Below, piece after piece: positions 8,578 to 18,454 of a stretch of DNA of 64,000 nucleotides; position 1 is the stretch's first letter; each line of letters opens with the position of its first letter. The notes below the pieces were generated by a model. The model ran no database searches. It saw only the letters and a program-made list of their open reading frames with translations, and was not told the DNA's origin. Origin of the DNA: CAZLMW01 sp964560875 (lineage in GTDB: Bacteria > Myxococcota_A > UBA9042); the NCBI GenBank assembly GCA_964560875.1, contig CAZLMW010000027.1, positions 1 through 64,000 of the forward strand, read 5' to 3'. A program made the position numbers and the translations under genes.

Positions 8578-11500
8578 TCACTTGCAGACGCCCGTCTGGC
8601 AGGTCTTGTTCGATCCGCACGGCATTCCGTCGGGCGCGGTTGTCCCCGCCCCGCATGCTCCCTTGGTACACGCTTCGACCCTACAGGGCTGCGATGGCGC
8701 GCAATCATTGGGCGGACGGTCCGCGCAGTTGCCAGAGTCGCCGCAGGTGCGGTTGCCGAACCGGTCGATCCGCACGATCCACGGTTTGGTGCCGTTGTTG
8801 CCGACCCCGACGACGGTGTTGTCGCTGTGTACGACCGCGCCGTCCAAGACGGAACCGGACGTCCCCAGCTCGCGCAGCCATACGGTCTGCAAGCTGCCGG
8901 TCATGCGGGCGACGAGGCCCTTGGTGCCGCCAGCGCCATCGGTCTCGCCGACGACGAACCAGTCTCCCGTGTCGAGCGGCGCCAAGGCGTTGATCTCGCC
9001 CGTGACGGTCTTGGAGACATCGAACGCGTTGAGGATCTGGGGCGTGCCCTGCTTATCATGGTTGCCGATGAAGACGGCTGGGCGGGTCTTGCCGCTGCTG
9101 GTCACCGCGCCTGCGAGGTAATAGTTGTCGTGGCGCGTGACCAGGCCGCTGACCTTGATGTTCGTGCCGGCGGGACCGTAGTCGCTGCACTTCATGCTGG
9201 CGCCACCGCTCGCGACGATGCACAGCCGGGCCTTGCCGGAACCGGCCGCGCCGAAATTGCCCGCCCACACAACGGATGACCCAGATAAGGCCATCGCCGC
9301 AGCGCGAACCGCGAGGTTGGCCACGGCGGTTCCGAGCGGCCCGCCGGATGTGGGCTTGCCGGTCGCATCGATCTGCTGTGCGAAGACGCGTGCGGTCCCG
9401 CTGCCGGCAGGGATTTGCCCGAGCCCGATGACGGTTCCGCCCGGGCTCTGCACCACCGCGGTCAGCAGCACGCCGCTCGTGGCCACCGGGAACCTCTGAA
9501 GTGTCCCCTTGTCGCCGTCGTCCTTGATGCGCACTGCGGCCGCGCGCGGTGTGCTTTGGTCCATGAAATTGCCGACCGCAAGCGCGCTGCCGTCGGCGAG
9601 ATATGTGACGTCAAGCAGCTCGTCCTTTTTCGCTTTTCCTGTGACCGCGGGCGACGTCCACATCGCTTCGCCGCCGCGCCCGTACTTCATGACCATCGCG
9701 CCGGCGCCCATGCCGCCGACCCCGAGAACGCCACCGTCCGGTGCGACGACGGCTGCGCGCAATTCGCCTGGGAATTTCTCCGACGTTGGCACTCCGGTTG
9801 ACCCGAACAGCTTGTTGGACTGGCCGGTGCACTTGCCCTGGTCGCAGCGGCCAATATTCGTGCAGGCCTTGCCGTCACCGCAGTCACCGCTGTGCTGGAC
9901 TTTCTGACAGCCCGTGTCGGCCGTGCAGATGCCGGTTTCGCAGCTCGCGGGAGGACAGGCATTGACGCTGTCGAACGCCGCACACTTGCCGGCTTGCGTA
10001 CAGGTCGCATGTCCCCACGGCCCGAGCACGCTGATGATGGCTCGGCCCGTTGCGCCCGATTGTCCGCCGACCGCGTTCATGACGCCTTCACCAGCGCCGA
10101 TGAGCGCGTGGATATCGGCAGCGGGCAACTGGGGATCGGTCGACCACAGCTTCGTGCCGCCGATGCCATAGCTGCTGAGGCGGAACTTGGACCCCGATTC
10201 GGTCAGCACGACGATCTCCCCGGTTCTGCCGATCGCCGCGGACGCCCTGCCGTTGCCGGGCGCGATGAGCTTGCGGTCCCACATCTGCACGCCATTGACC
10301 GCGAAACCGCGCAACCAGACCGACTTCTTGCCCTGGCTCGACGCCTCGGTCACCGCCGCGATCCGCCCGGCCGACATGTTCGCCACAGCGACGACCTCCT
10401 CGTTGCTTCCGCGGTCAAATGTGCGGGCTCGCAGCACTTCGCCCTCCTGGTTGAACCAGACGAGCAGCGCGTCGGTCTCAGCCTTCGCAGAGCGCACGCC
10501 CCCCGCGACGGCGCCGAGGTCGGTCGAGGTTGCGGTGGTGAGCATCGTCGCGCCCATCGATGTGGGAAGCGGCGCGACAGACCCGATCGTGCCGTCCTTC
10601 TGGACGCCGACGATGAGGGCGGCAGGTACGTTGCTGGTGTAGCGCGCACCGACAGCCAACAGCTCGCCCGACACGATGGGGGCGATGGCATACAGCTCGT
10701 TGCTCTGCGTCCCCGCGACCGTCTTGGGTGTCAGCGGCGCCTTCGTCCCGGCGGCAAACTGGACGATGTACGCGGTGGAAGACCCGCCCCCAACCTTCTT
10801 GTTGAAGCCGACCGCGGTGTGGAGCGGCGCGCCGATCGGACCCGCGACTCCGGTCAGCTGGTCATCGCCAGCGGTGCCGCCGAACTTGCGCTCCCAATGG
10901 ATGGTCTTGCCCGCGTAGCCGACGATCCACGCTTGCGAGCGTCCACCCGTCGGTCGCGTCGCGCCGACAGCGATCGGTCCATCGCCCGCAGAAGCGGCCG
11001 CATGAAGCTCCGATTGGGCGTTGGCCGGGCCCGCAGACACCGCAAAAAGCCGGTCCTTGACGCCTTCACACTTGCCGGCGTTGCAACTGCCCGTCGTCTT
11101 GCACGGGCCGCCATCGCACAGTCCAGAGCGTGGTGGATTGGTGCATCCTTTCGCCGCGTCGCAGAGATCGACGGTGCACGCCTTGTTGTCCGAACACGTC
11201 TTGAGCGTCAGTCCCTGGCAGCTCTTCATGGTCGAACAGCTCGCGTGACCGAACGGACCCAATACGCCAAACCACCCGTTCGTTCCGCCACCGACCTGGA
11301 TCCATCCGCCTACGATGTGCTTGTCGCCGCTCGGGATGATCACCCCCAACCCCTCGATCGTCGCGTCGGGCAGGTCCATATAGGACCGTAGCTCGCCGTT
11401 CGCCCCCGCGACGACAAGGGCGCCCTTCTGCTTACCGACCACTTCGCGTTGGCCGACAAGCGTGAAGCCGTAGTTGCTGGCCGCGAACGCGAGCACAGAC

Positions 11501-14500
11501 GACTTGGCGCCAAGCTCGATGGTCTTGTTCCACTGCTCCTTGCCGGTCAGGTCCGCGCGCAACATCCACATCTGGCTGGTCTTGCCGTCATCTCGATGCC
11601 CTGCGAGGTTGAAGCCTTTGTCGTCACCGACAAGCGCCTGAGCTTTCGCGCCGCCGCCAGCGCCGAACGAGACGTAGATTTGTCCCGAGCTGTTTGTGTC
11701 GACGATCCGCGCGCCCGGCGTCGAGCCGCCCTGGGTGGTAACGTTGTTCGCGATGACCACCGCCGCACCCGCATTGGCGATCGCGACGACCTCTTCCCCT
11801 GGGATCAGCGGCAGATCCTGCTGGGTGATGAATTTGCTGGTCTGCGCCGAGTAGGAGGCCACCCACGTATATTTGCTGCCCCCCTTCGTCGCCGTGTTGG
11901 CCGTGAAGACCCCGCCGTCGGAGCGCTGCAGGCAGCCGACCATGTCTTCCTCGGTGCCCGGATGCGTCAACACCGCAGCGCCGCCTGCAGGTTTGGCCTT
12001 GTCGTTGAGCCGTTGCATGAACACGGCGCGACCTGCGGCGCCGTCAGCCGTACCGCCGAGCACGTATTCGCCGTTCTTGAGCCGCAGCAAGCAGCCAAAA
12101 ACCGTCGTCGTCATACCGGCCGGGACCGCGCTGGCGAACGAGCCCAGCTTCCCTTCGTCCTTCACCGTGCCGTATCGAACCGTGGTGTTCTTATCCTTGG
12201 TGAAGGTGCCCGCGACCACGTAACCGGTCTGCATCGCCGCGGCACCTTCGATCTTGCCGACGCCTTGGTCTTTGACGGGCGCGCTGAACAAGCCGCCGCT
12301 CTTTTCGATCTTGCACGTGCCTTTATTGTCGCAGGTCCCCGTCCCGCAGCCGCCGCCACACGAGGTTCCCGCCGACATGACGCCGGCGACGGTACAGCCG
12401 GTCATTGGATCGCATCCGTCGTTGGTGCAGGGGTTGTTGTCGTCGCACTTGCTGGCGGTGCCGGTCGCGCATTTGCCGGCCTTGCAGGCGTCGCCGACCG
12501 TGCACTTGCTGCCGTCGTCGCAACCCGCGCCATCAGCCAGTTTGGTGCCCTTGCAGCCGCCGTCGGCCTGGCACACGTCGCTCTTCGTGCAGCTGTTGTC
12601 GTCGTCGCACGGCCCGTTGCCGCCCCCCTTCTTGTTGACGCACCCCTTGGCGACGTCGCACGAGTCCAACGTGCAACCCTTGTCGTCGTCGCAGTCCTCC
12701 GCGGTCTTGTCGAAACACTTGCCGGTGCACGCGGTGTCGCCATATTCGCTCGTTCGCAGCACCCACGGGATCGATGCGCCTTTCGCGGCGGCCCCGCCGG
12801 CCATCGCCAACGACCCGTCCGACAAGAGCCCGATCCCGCCCAACGTATCGGCCCCGACAGCGCCGAAATGGCGAGTCATCGTGACGATGCCCGACCGGTT
12901 GATATGCACCAAACGCCCTTGCGCATCGCCGTTGTCGAGCCCCGTTGCGACGGCGTAGATCGCGTCTTCGTCGAGGCCGAATCGCAGCGGCTCACCCTGG
13001 ACGACCTGGCCGATGTCAGCCGCCCATTTTTCCTTGCCAGACAGCTCGACCCGCGCCACGAACCCTGTGGACTTGCCGCCCTTCTCGCTCACGACGGCGA
13101 TCAGCATGTCGCTTTCGACGGGCGCGATGGCCCACGGCTCGATGTCTTCGGTCTGCGCATCGCCGTACGCGCCCACGCCCGTCGTCGTGCCCGAGATGTT
13201 CGTTTGGACGATGACCGCCACGCGTTTCTTGTTGAACTGCTGCGCCCGCCCGATCACGACGCGCTTTTGCAGGTCAAGGATGCGCACGTCGCGCAGGCGC
13301 ACGTCGAGGTAACCGGATACCGGCACATTGGCCGCCTTAATCGAGCTCAGGTCCTGCGAAAGCGTCCACAGCGTGCCGTTGTGGTTGCCGTCCTTGTTGA
13401 CCCCGGAATGGCCCGCCGCGAGATAGAACTGCCCGTCGTGGACCACGGCATTGGCGACCGAGTAGCCGCCCAACTTGTGATTCTTGGCGGTGACCACCTT
13501 GCCCGAGCTGTCGAGCTTGAGGAACGCCGCGCCGCCGGTCTTCGCTGTGTGCCCGACGAGGAGCACGTTGCCGCCAGGCATCGAGGTGGCGCCGTTGCCG
13601 AGATCGTCGCCGCTGTCACCCGCTACGTGGAGCTTGCCGAGCTTGCCCGTGTGCTCGAGCAGGCGCGCGCACATCTGCAGCCCACTGGCGTCCGTGGACT
13701 TGCCGCATGTGCCCACGGCGATGACCCCGGCTGGCGCAACGACGAGCTGGTTGAAGCGGCCTGTCGTTGTTGCGTCGGCAGCCGTGAAGAAGCGCGGTTG
13801 GGTCGTCACAACACACTTTGCGAGCTTGCATTGGTGCGATTTGCACGACTTGCCGTCCCCGCCGCAGAGACCCGCGTTCGGGTTGTTGCTGCACTTGTTG
13901 TTTTGAACGCATCGGTCGTCGGTGCACGTATTCCCGTCGTTGCAGGCGCTGGGTGGATCGAACACCGAAAGGCATCCCTTGAGGCCGCACCTGTCGTCGG
14001 TGCACGCGTTGCCGTCGTTGCAGGCCGGCTTGACGATGTACGCGCACGCGCCGTTGACGCACTTGTCGTCGGTACACGTCAGACCGTCATCGCACGTGGA
14101 GCCGACGCCGCTGCAGACGCCCGCTTTGCAGGTTCCGGCCCCACCGCATCCGGGGCTCGCGCATTTTCCGCCTTCGTTGCTCGGCGTCTTCACGCAGCCC
14201 TTCTTGGTGTCGCACGCGACCGATGTGCAGACGTTGCCGTCGGCGCACTTGGCGTTGTCGGCGGCGAAGACGCAGCCTTTTTTCGAGTCGCACTTGTCCA
14301 CCGTGCACGGGATCTTGTCGTCGCATGAGACCGCGGTGCCCTTGCATAGCAGCCCCTGGCATGTGGCCGCCTGCGTGCAGCTGTCCCCGTCATCGCAGGG
14401 CTTGCCTTTCTTCGCCGCGACGATGGTCTGCGCGCAGGTGCCTTCCTGGTAAAGACATGCCCACTTCGTGCAGCCGCCGCTGTCGTCGTCCTTGCACTTC

Positions 14501-16569
14501 ACGATGGTCTTGGGGTCGACCTTGCAGGCGGGCGGGTTGGCCTTGAGGTCGCAGATCAGCGAACCGTTGCACTTGTTGCCGTCCTCTTCGCTGGCGCAGT
14601 CCTTGGTGCTCTTGCAGCCGACGCAGACGTTGGGGCCTTCGCATTTGCCCGCCGCGCAAAAGGCCTTGGGACGACAACCGCCCGGTGTTCCGCAGTCGGT
14701 GTTGTCCGCCGCGGGGCCGACGGCGCATTTGCCGGTCTTCGGGTCGCATTGGTTACGTGTGCACGCAGTGTCCTTGGATGTCGGGCAGCTGATCACCGTC
14801 GCGGCGTTGACCTTGCAGCGCCACTGCGCGTTGTTCTTCGATGACTTGTCGCAGTAGAGGGTTCCGTTGCACGGGTCGCCGTCGTCTTTCTTGCTGCAAT
14901 CGGCGTCGACCTGGCACTCGCACGTGTTGGCCCCGGACACGCAGCTGCCCGCGACGCATGTGTCATTTGGCGTGCAGGAGTTGCCGTCGTCGCAGGCGGT
15001 CAGTTCCTTGATCGGCACCTTCGAGCATTTGCCGGTCTTCTGTTGGCAAACCTCCGCGCTGCACTGCGTGTTGTCGACCGTCTTGCAGTGAACCTTGGAC
15101 GCGGGGTTGAGCTCACAGGTGTTGCCATTGGGATGCGTGCGGCAAAACAGCGTGCCGTTGCACAGGTCGCCGTCGTCTTTGTCCTTGCAGTCGGCGTCGG
15201 TCTGGCAGATGCACGTGTTGATGCCGCCCTTGCACTTGCCTTTGGTGCAGCTGTCGCTCTTCGTGCAGGGATTACCGTCGAAACAGACCGTGCCTTCCTT
15301 GACCGGCGCCGCCACGCACTTGCCCTTCGCCTTGATGCACGACGTGGCCAGGCACGCGGTGTCCGAGGCGGTCTTGCACTTGATGATGGTGGCCGGGTTG
15401 ACCTCGCACTGGTTGGTCGTCTTGTCGCAAAACATCGTCCCGTTACACAGATCGCCGTCGTCTTTGTCCGCGCAATCGCTGTGTTTTTGGCAGGAACACA
15501 CGGACTTGCCCCCGATGCACGAGCCGGCCTGGCAGGTCTCGCCGCTGCTGCACTTGTCGCCGTCGTCGCAACCCTTGTCCTGGTTGACGGCGGTCACCGC
15601 GCACGCAGCCGCGACCGGATCGCAGAGGTTTTTGAGGCAGTCGGTGTCCTTGCCGCTGTTGCACTTGACCACCGAAGCCGCGTTGACCTTGCACGTCCAC
15701 GGCACCTTGGTCGTGTCGCAGAACTGCACGCCGCTGCACGGGTTGCCGTCGTCTTTGCACGGCTTGTCATGCAGGTTGCAGGCACAAACATCGGTCCCCG
15801 CGCAGGTGCCACCGCTGCACTTCTCCTCTTTCGTGCAGGGCTTGTTGTCGTCGCATGCCGTGCCGTCGGCTTTGCTCTTGAGCGCGCACTTGCCGGTTGC
15901 CTTGTCACACGTGTTCACCTGGCAGGGCGCGTCCAGACCGCTGCTGCACGTTACCTTCGAGCCAGGCACGAGGCGGCACGTGTTCTTGGCCGCCGCCAGG
16001 TCGCAGTAGTACTTGCCGTTGCACGGGTTGCCGCCGTCTTTGCCCGCGCAGTCCGCCGATGTCTTGCATTCGCAGGTCGCGGCCCCGGTGCATGCGCCCG
16101 CCTTGCAGGCATCGTCCTTGGTGCACACATCCCCGTCGTCACACGCCGTTCCGTCCTTCGCGTCGGCGCACTGGGCATCCACGCATTGGGCTTTTCCGGG
16201 CGCGGGAGCGCATAGTTGCAGCCCCCCGATGCACGCCCGGGCTCCCTTGCAGCGCGTCACGATCTTGCCGGTCAGATCGCGGTGATCGATCCAACAAACC
16301 GACGTGTCTGCACATGGCGCCGCGCACACATCGCCGGCTGCGGTCGTGACGCACAGGCCGTCGTCGCAGCCGCCGTCCTTGCAGTCGCATCCGATCGCGC
16401 CGGCGCAGCCCGCTGAATCGACGGCCCCGACGTCCGCCGACACATCCACGATGGCGTCTGGGTCCTTATCCGAAGCGACGTCGTCCTTCGCGCCACAACC
16501 TGCTGCGCCGAGGCTCATGGCCGCGAGCCAGCAAACCACCAACGCGCGCTCAAAGAAGTATTCCTGCAT
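8578..16569 (-). CDS. Giant modular Cys-rich lipoprotein (2663 aa)
   Basis: 2663 aa with an N-terminal lipoprotein signal (lipobox AAGC at about 22-25). Residues 75-925 are a long array of Cys-rich repeats (C.DGD.CT..D.C..G.C.G). Four non-Cys modules of about 350 residues follow, near 925-1275, 1420-1770, 1830-2185 and 2245-2600. Each is made of short GG/GD-containing strands that look like beta-propeller blades and each ends in a hydrophobic strand and a Cys pair; in the second and third the ending is GPFGH or GPWGH. Short Cys-rich linkers separate them and the protein closes with CQTGVCK. No catalytic motif was seen. A very long surface lipoprotein, perhaps an adhesin or scaffold, is inferred. 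Its architecture matches the truncated gene at 39341-43177, so the two are likely paralogues. The next gene downstream (MerR) has its own promoter. Confidence 0.85.
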   Translation of the reverse strand: MQEYFFERALVVCWLAAMSLGAAGCGAKDDVASDKDPDAIVDVSADVGAVDSAGCAGAIGCDCKDGGCDDGLCVTTAAGDVCAAPCADTSVCWIDHRDLTGKIVTRCKGARACIGGLQLCAPAPGKAQCVDAQCADAKDGTACDDGDVCTKDDACKAGACTGAATCECKTSADCAGKDGGNPCNGKYYCDLAAAKNTCRLVPGSKVTCSSGLDAPCQVNTCDKATGKCALKSKADGTACDDNKPCTKEEKCSGGTCAGTDVCACNLHDKPCKDDGNPCSGVQFCDTTKVPWTCKVNAASVVKCNSGKDTDCLKNLCDPVAAACAVTAVNQDKGCDDGDKCSSGETCQAGSCIGGKSVCSCQKHSDCADKDDGDLCNGTMFCDKTTNQCEVNPATIIKCKTASDTACLATSCIKAKGKCVAAPVKEGTVCFDGNPCTKSDSCTKGKCKGGINTCICQTDADCKDKDDGDLCNGTLFCRTHPNGNTCELNPASKVHCKTVDNTQCSAEVCQQKTGKCSKVPIKELTACDDGNSCTPNDTCVAGSCVSGANTCECQVDADCSKKDDGDPCNGTLYCDKSSKNNAQWRCKVNAATVISCPTSKDTACTRNQCDPKTGKCAVGPAADNTDCGTPGGCRPKAFCAAGKCEGPNVCVGCKSTKDCASEEDGNKCNGSLICDLKANPPACKVDPKTIVKCKDDDSGGCTKWACLYQEGTCAQTIVAAKKGKPCDDGDSCTQAATCQGLLCKGTAVSCDDKIPCTVDKCDSKKGCVFAADNAKCADGNVCTSVACDTKKGCVKTPSNEGGKCASPGCGGAGTCKAGVCSGVGSTCDDGLTCTDDKCVNGACAYIVKPACNDGNACTDDRCGLKGCLSVFDPPSACNDGNTCTDDRCVQNNKCSNNPNAGLCGGDGKSCKSHQCKLAKCVVTTQPRFFTAADATTTGRFNQLVVAPAGVIAVGTCGKSTDASGLQMCARLLEHTGKLGKLHVAGDSGDDLGNGATSMPGGNVLLVGHTAKTGGAAFLKLDSSGKVVTAKNHKLGGYSVANAVVHDGQFYLAAGHSGVNKDGNHNGTLWTLSQDLSSIKAANVPVSGYLDVRLRDVRILDLQKRVVIGRAQQFNKKRVAVIVQTNISGTTTGVGAYGDAQTEDIEPWAIAPVESDMLIAVVSEKGGKSTGFVARVELSGKEKWAADIGQVVQGEPLRFGLDEDAIYAVATGLDNGDAQGRLVHINRSGIVTMTRHFGAVGADTLGGIGLLSDGSLAMAGGAAAKGASIPWVLRTSEYGDTACTGKCFDKTAEDCDDDKGCTLDSCDVAKGCVNKKGGGNGPCDDDNSCTKSDVCQADGGCKGTKLADGAGCDDGSKCTVGDACKAGKCATGTASKCDDNNPCTNDGCDPMTGCTVAGVMSAGTSCGGGCGTGTCDNKGTCKIEKSGGLFSAPVKDQGVGKIEGAAAMQTGYVVAGTFTKDKNTTVRYGTVKDEGKLGSFASAVPAGMTTTVFGCLLRLKNGEYVLGGTADGAAGRAVFMQRLNDKAKPAGGAAVLTHPGTEEDMVGCLQRSDGGVFTANTATKGGSKYTWVASYSAQTSKFITQQDLPLIPGEEVVAIANAGAAVVIANNVTTQGGSTPGARIVDTNSSGQIYVSFGAGGGAKAQALVGDDKGFNLAGHRDDGKTSQMWMLRADLTGKEQWNKTIELGAKSSVLAFAASNYGFTLVGQREVVGKQKGALVVAGANGELRSYMDLPDATIEGLGVIIPSGDKHIVGGWIQVGGGTNGWFGVLGPFGHASCSTMKSCQGLTLKTCSDNKACTVDLCDAAKGCTNPPRSGLCDGGPCKTTGSCNAGKCEGVKDRLFAVSAGPANAQSELHAAASAGDGPIAVGATRPTGGRSQAWIVGYAGKTIHWERKFGGTAGDDQLTGVAGPIGAPLHTAVGFNKKVGGGSSTAYIVQFAAGTKAPLTPKTVAGTQSNELYAIAPIVSGELLAVGARYTSNVPAALIVGVQKDGTIGSVAPLPTSMGATMLTTATSTDLGAVAGGVRSAKAETDALLVWFNQEGEVLRARTFDRGSNEEVVAVANMSAGRIAAVTEASSQGKKSVWLRGFAVNGVQMWDRKLIAPGNGRASAAIGRTGEIVVLTESGSKFRLSSYGIGGTKLWSTDPQLPAADIHALIGAGEGVMNAVGGQSGATGRAIISVLGPWGHATCTQAGKCAAFDSVNACPPASCETGICTADTGCQKVQHSGDCGDGKACTNIGRCDQGKCTGQSNKLFGSTGVPTSEKFPGELRAAVVAPDGGVLGVGGMGAGAMVMKYGRGGEAMWTSPAVTGKAKKDELLDVTYLADGSALAVGNFMDQSTPRAAAVRIKDDGDKGTLQRFPVATSGVLLTAVVQSPGGTVIGLGQIPAGSGTARVFAQQIDATGKPTSGGPLGTAVANLAVRAAAMALSGSSVVWAGNFGAAGSGKARLCIVASGGASMKCSDYGPAGTNIKVSGLVTRHDNYYLAGAVTSSGKTRPAVFIGNHDKQGTPQILNAFDVSKTVTGEINALAPLDTGDWFVVGETDGAGGTKGLVARMTGSLQTVWLRELGTSGSVLDGAVVHSDNTVVGVGNNGTKPWIVRIDRFGNRTCGDSGNCADRPPNDCAPSQPCRVEACTKGACGAGTTAPDGMPCGSNKTCQTGVCK

Positions 16570-16660
16570 GCCCGGATTCTACCGTTCACACGGCCGCCCG
16601 ACCACTTTGTCGAGCGCGGCTCTTGCGGGCTTTCGGCCACGCGGTGGGGGCTATTCCTCG

Positions 16661-16689
16661 TTGATCGGTCGGCCTCGTCGCGTTATCGT
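16661..16689 (+). promoter_or_regulatory. Candidate promoter for the CBS-domain gene
   Basis: TTGATC (16661-16666) and TATCGT (16684-16689) are separated by 17 nt, with the GTG start at 16722 behind AGGAGG. The 10-mer CGTTATCGTC containing the -10 box also occurs just before the terC-like start at 4422-4431. Confidence 0.45.
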
Positions 16690-16721
16690 CACGTCACCCA
16701 AAAACCCAAGAGGAGGCGCTT

Positions 16722-17171
16722 GTGGAGACCCCCATTCGGGAACTCTTGCGCGGTGATCCCCCCGTGCCTGTCGCACCTGGTGCGCCCGTTGCAGAAGCCG
16801 TCGCGCTGATGCGCGAGCGAGGCTGGACGTCCATCGTGGTATCCGACCGCGACGATGTCGTCGGTATTTTCACTGAGAAGGACTACCTGTCCCGGGTCTG
16901 CGGGCAGAACCTGTCGCTGACCGACACGCGCATGGTGGACGTCATGACGCCGGCGCCCGAGGCGTTGTCGCCGCACGACGATGTCGCCTACGCGGTCAAC
17001 CTGATGGCGACGGGCAGTCTGCGTTCGATCCCGATCGTCAACGACACCGGCGGCTTGATGGCGGTGCTGACCGCCGCGGACGTCATGAGGCACCTCGACG
17101 ACGTGTTTCACGATAAGGAAGCGGCACCGGACTCCGTCGACCAATGGCGCGACATCGGCGGCGACGGCTGA
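16722..17171 (+). CDS. CBS-domain pair protein
   Basis: 149 aa, GTG start at 16722 preceded by AGGAGG (16711-16716) with a 5-nt gap. Two CBS motifs fill the protein: about 8-60 (VAEAVALMRERGWTSIVV, DVVGIFTEKD) and 72-130 (LSPHDDVAYAVNLM, RSIPIVN, GLMAVLTAAD). CBS pairs form Bateman modules that bind adenine nucleotides and regulate partner proteins; a stand-alone pair is normally a sensor or regulator. A second CBS-pair gene follows with a 60-nt gap, so the two probably form an operon and may work as a heteromer. Confidence 0.85.
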   Translation: METPIRELLRGDPPVPVAPGAPVAEAVALMRERGWTSIVVSDRDDVVGIFTEKDYLSRVCGQNLSLTDTRMVDVMTPAPEALSPHDDVAYAVNLMATGSLRSIPIVNDTGGLMAVLTAADVMRHLDDVFHDKEAAPDSVDQWRDIGGDG

Positions 17172-17231
17172 CCGATGCCATCCTGGCTGGACGACTCCAA
17201 CGAACCATCCCACCTGGGAACGAGGATCACG

Positions 17232-17720
17232 ATGACGCATCGATTCACCTCCGCCATCGAACGCGCGACCGCCGCGACCATCGCCAACGTGCCGACCTGC
17301 AAGCCCTTGATGGTCGCCGCCCACGGCACGCTCGCCGACGCGGTCGAGGCGCTCAATGCAACCGGCCGCGGCGCATGTGTCGTGGTCGATGAAGACAGCC
17401 GCGCCGTAGGCATGTTCACCGAACGCGACGTGCTGCGCCTCATCGATTCGGGCACCAACGACTGGCAGCAGCGCTCCGTCGCCATCGCCATGTCACCCAC
17501 CAACGTCAGGCTCACGTCAGATATGACGGTCGGTGCCGCCCTTGGCCGTATGAACGAAGGCCCGTTCCGACGCTTACCCATCGTGGACGCCGACGGGACA
17601 CCGCGCGGAATCGTGTCGGTCTGGGATCTGATGAGCTACGTGGCCGAGCACTTCCCGCAGCGCTTCTTCAACCTGCCGCCGCGTCCCGACCTCGAGATGC
17701 GCAACCTGTGGGGCGGCTGA
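17232..17720 (+). CDS. CBS-domain pair protein
   Basis: 162 aa from ATG 17232 (MTHRFTSAIERATA), which has a GAGGA box upstream; an in-frame ATG at 17175 would add 19 residues. CBS motif 1 lies at about 28-80 (TLADAVEALNATGRGACVVV, AVGMFTERDVLRL) and CBS motif 2 at about 95-150 (TVGAALGRMNEGPFRRLPIV, GIVSVWDLMSYV). It is similar in layout to the preceding gene and is likely a paralogue from local duplication, followed by divergence. Regulatory binding of adenine nucleotides is the family role; the target is unknown. Confidence 0.85.
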   Translation: MTHRFTSAIERATAATIANVPTCKPLMVAAHGTLADAVEALNATGRGACVVVDEDSRAVGMFTERDVLRLIDSGTNDWQQRSVAIAMSPTNVRLTSDMTVGAALGRMNEGPFRRLPIVDADGTPRGIVSVWDLMSYVAEHFPQRFFNLPPRPDLEMRNLWGG

Positions 17721-17744
17721 GTCCGATCTCAGGGGGCCTTGTCG

Positions 17745-18365
17745 CTACGACGGCGAAGCGATCCGACGCACTACGTCGTGCAACGCCTCGATGCAGGCGT
17801 CGACTTCCTCGTTATCCATGTCGGCGACGCGCTCTTCGAAGAACTGATCGGCCGCTTCGGCGACGCCCACTACGATCGCGATGAGCAGGTCGATCGGAAG
17901 GTCCTCTCGGACGGCGCCGACCGCCTGCCCCAGCAGCACGATCTCGGTCGCGGCTTCGGTGGCTGGACCGGTAAAATCGCGCCACGCGTCGCCCAGCTCT
18001 CCCGCCGTGTGCGCGCGAATGGCCGTCCGCAGCATCATCAGGCCGCGTTCATTCTCACGGAGACTGGACCAGGCTCGCGCGATCATCCCGGTCACGGCGC
18101 TCCAGAAGCCGTCGATATTGCCAACGGGGCCCGGCTTGCCGATCGCCAGGCCGACAGGACGCAGGGCGGCGACCGCAGCGGCCGTGAAGAGGTCTTCCTT
18201 GTCGTCAAACCAGTAGTACAGCGCGCCCTTGCTGATCTGCGCGTCAGCGATGATGCGCGCGAGCGATGCGCCGTCGAACCCCTGGTGAGCGAACTCCGCG
18301 ATAGCGGCGTCGAGGATCAACTCCCGCTTCGCTGGATCGAGGCGATGAAAGCGCGGTCGTGGCAC
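17745..18365 (-). CDS. TetR-family transcriptional regulator
   Basis: 206 aa. The N-terminal TetR helix-turn-helix is clear: KRELILDAAIAEFAHQGFDGASLARIIADA then ISKGALYYWFDDKEDLF (about 12-60). The C-terminal ligand-binding region is all-helical and not diagnostic. It lies about 90 nt downstream of bioY on the same strand, and converges on the second CBS gene. It could regulate its own gene or bioY; no operator was identified. The inducer is unknown. Confidence 0.85.
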   Translation of the reverse strand: MPRPRFHRLDPAKRELILDAAIAEFAHQGFDGASLARIIADAQISKGALYYWFDDKEDLFTAAAVAALRPVGLAIGKPGPVGNIDGFWSAVTGMIARAWSSLRENERGLMMLRTAIRAHTAGELGDAWRDFTGPATEAATEIVLLGQAVGAVREDLPIDLLIAIVVGVAEAADQFFEERVADMDNEEVDACIEALHDVVRRIASPS

Positions 18366-18454
18366 GGCGAGCTCGGCGTCAGGGCAGGGCGATGGGCGAT
18401 TCCGGCGCGTCGGCCGGGTTCAAGACGATGGTGTCATGTTCGGCGCGCGGCTGG

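Noticed and set aside
11449..14328. 959-codon plus-strand open frame opposite the giant lipoprotein
   Set aside because: Antisense of Cys-rich repeats gives long stop-free frames; no start signal, no domain, and the minus-strand frame has repeats and a lipobox.
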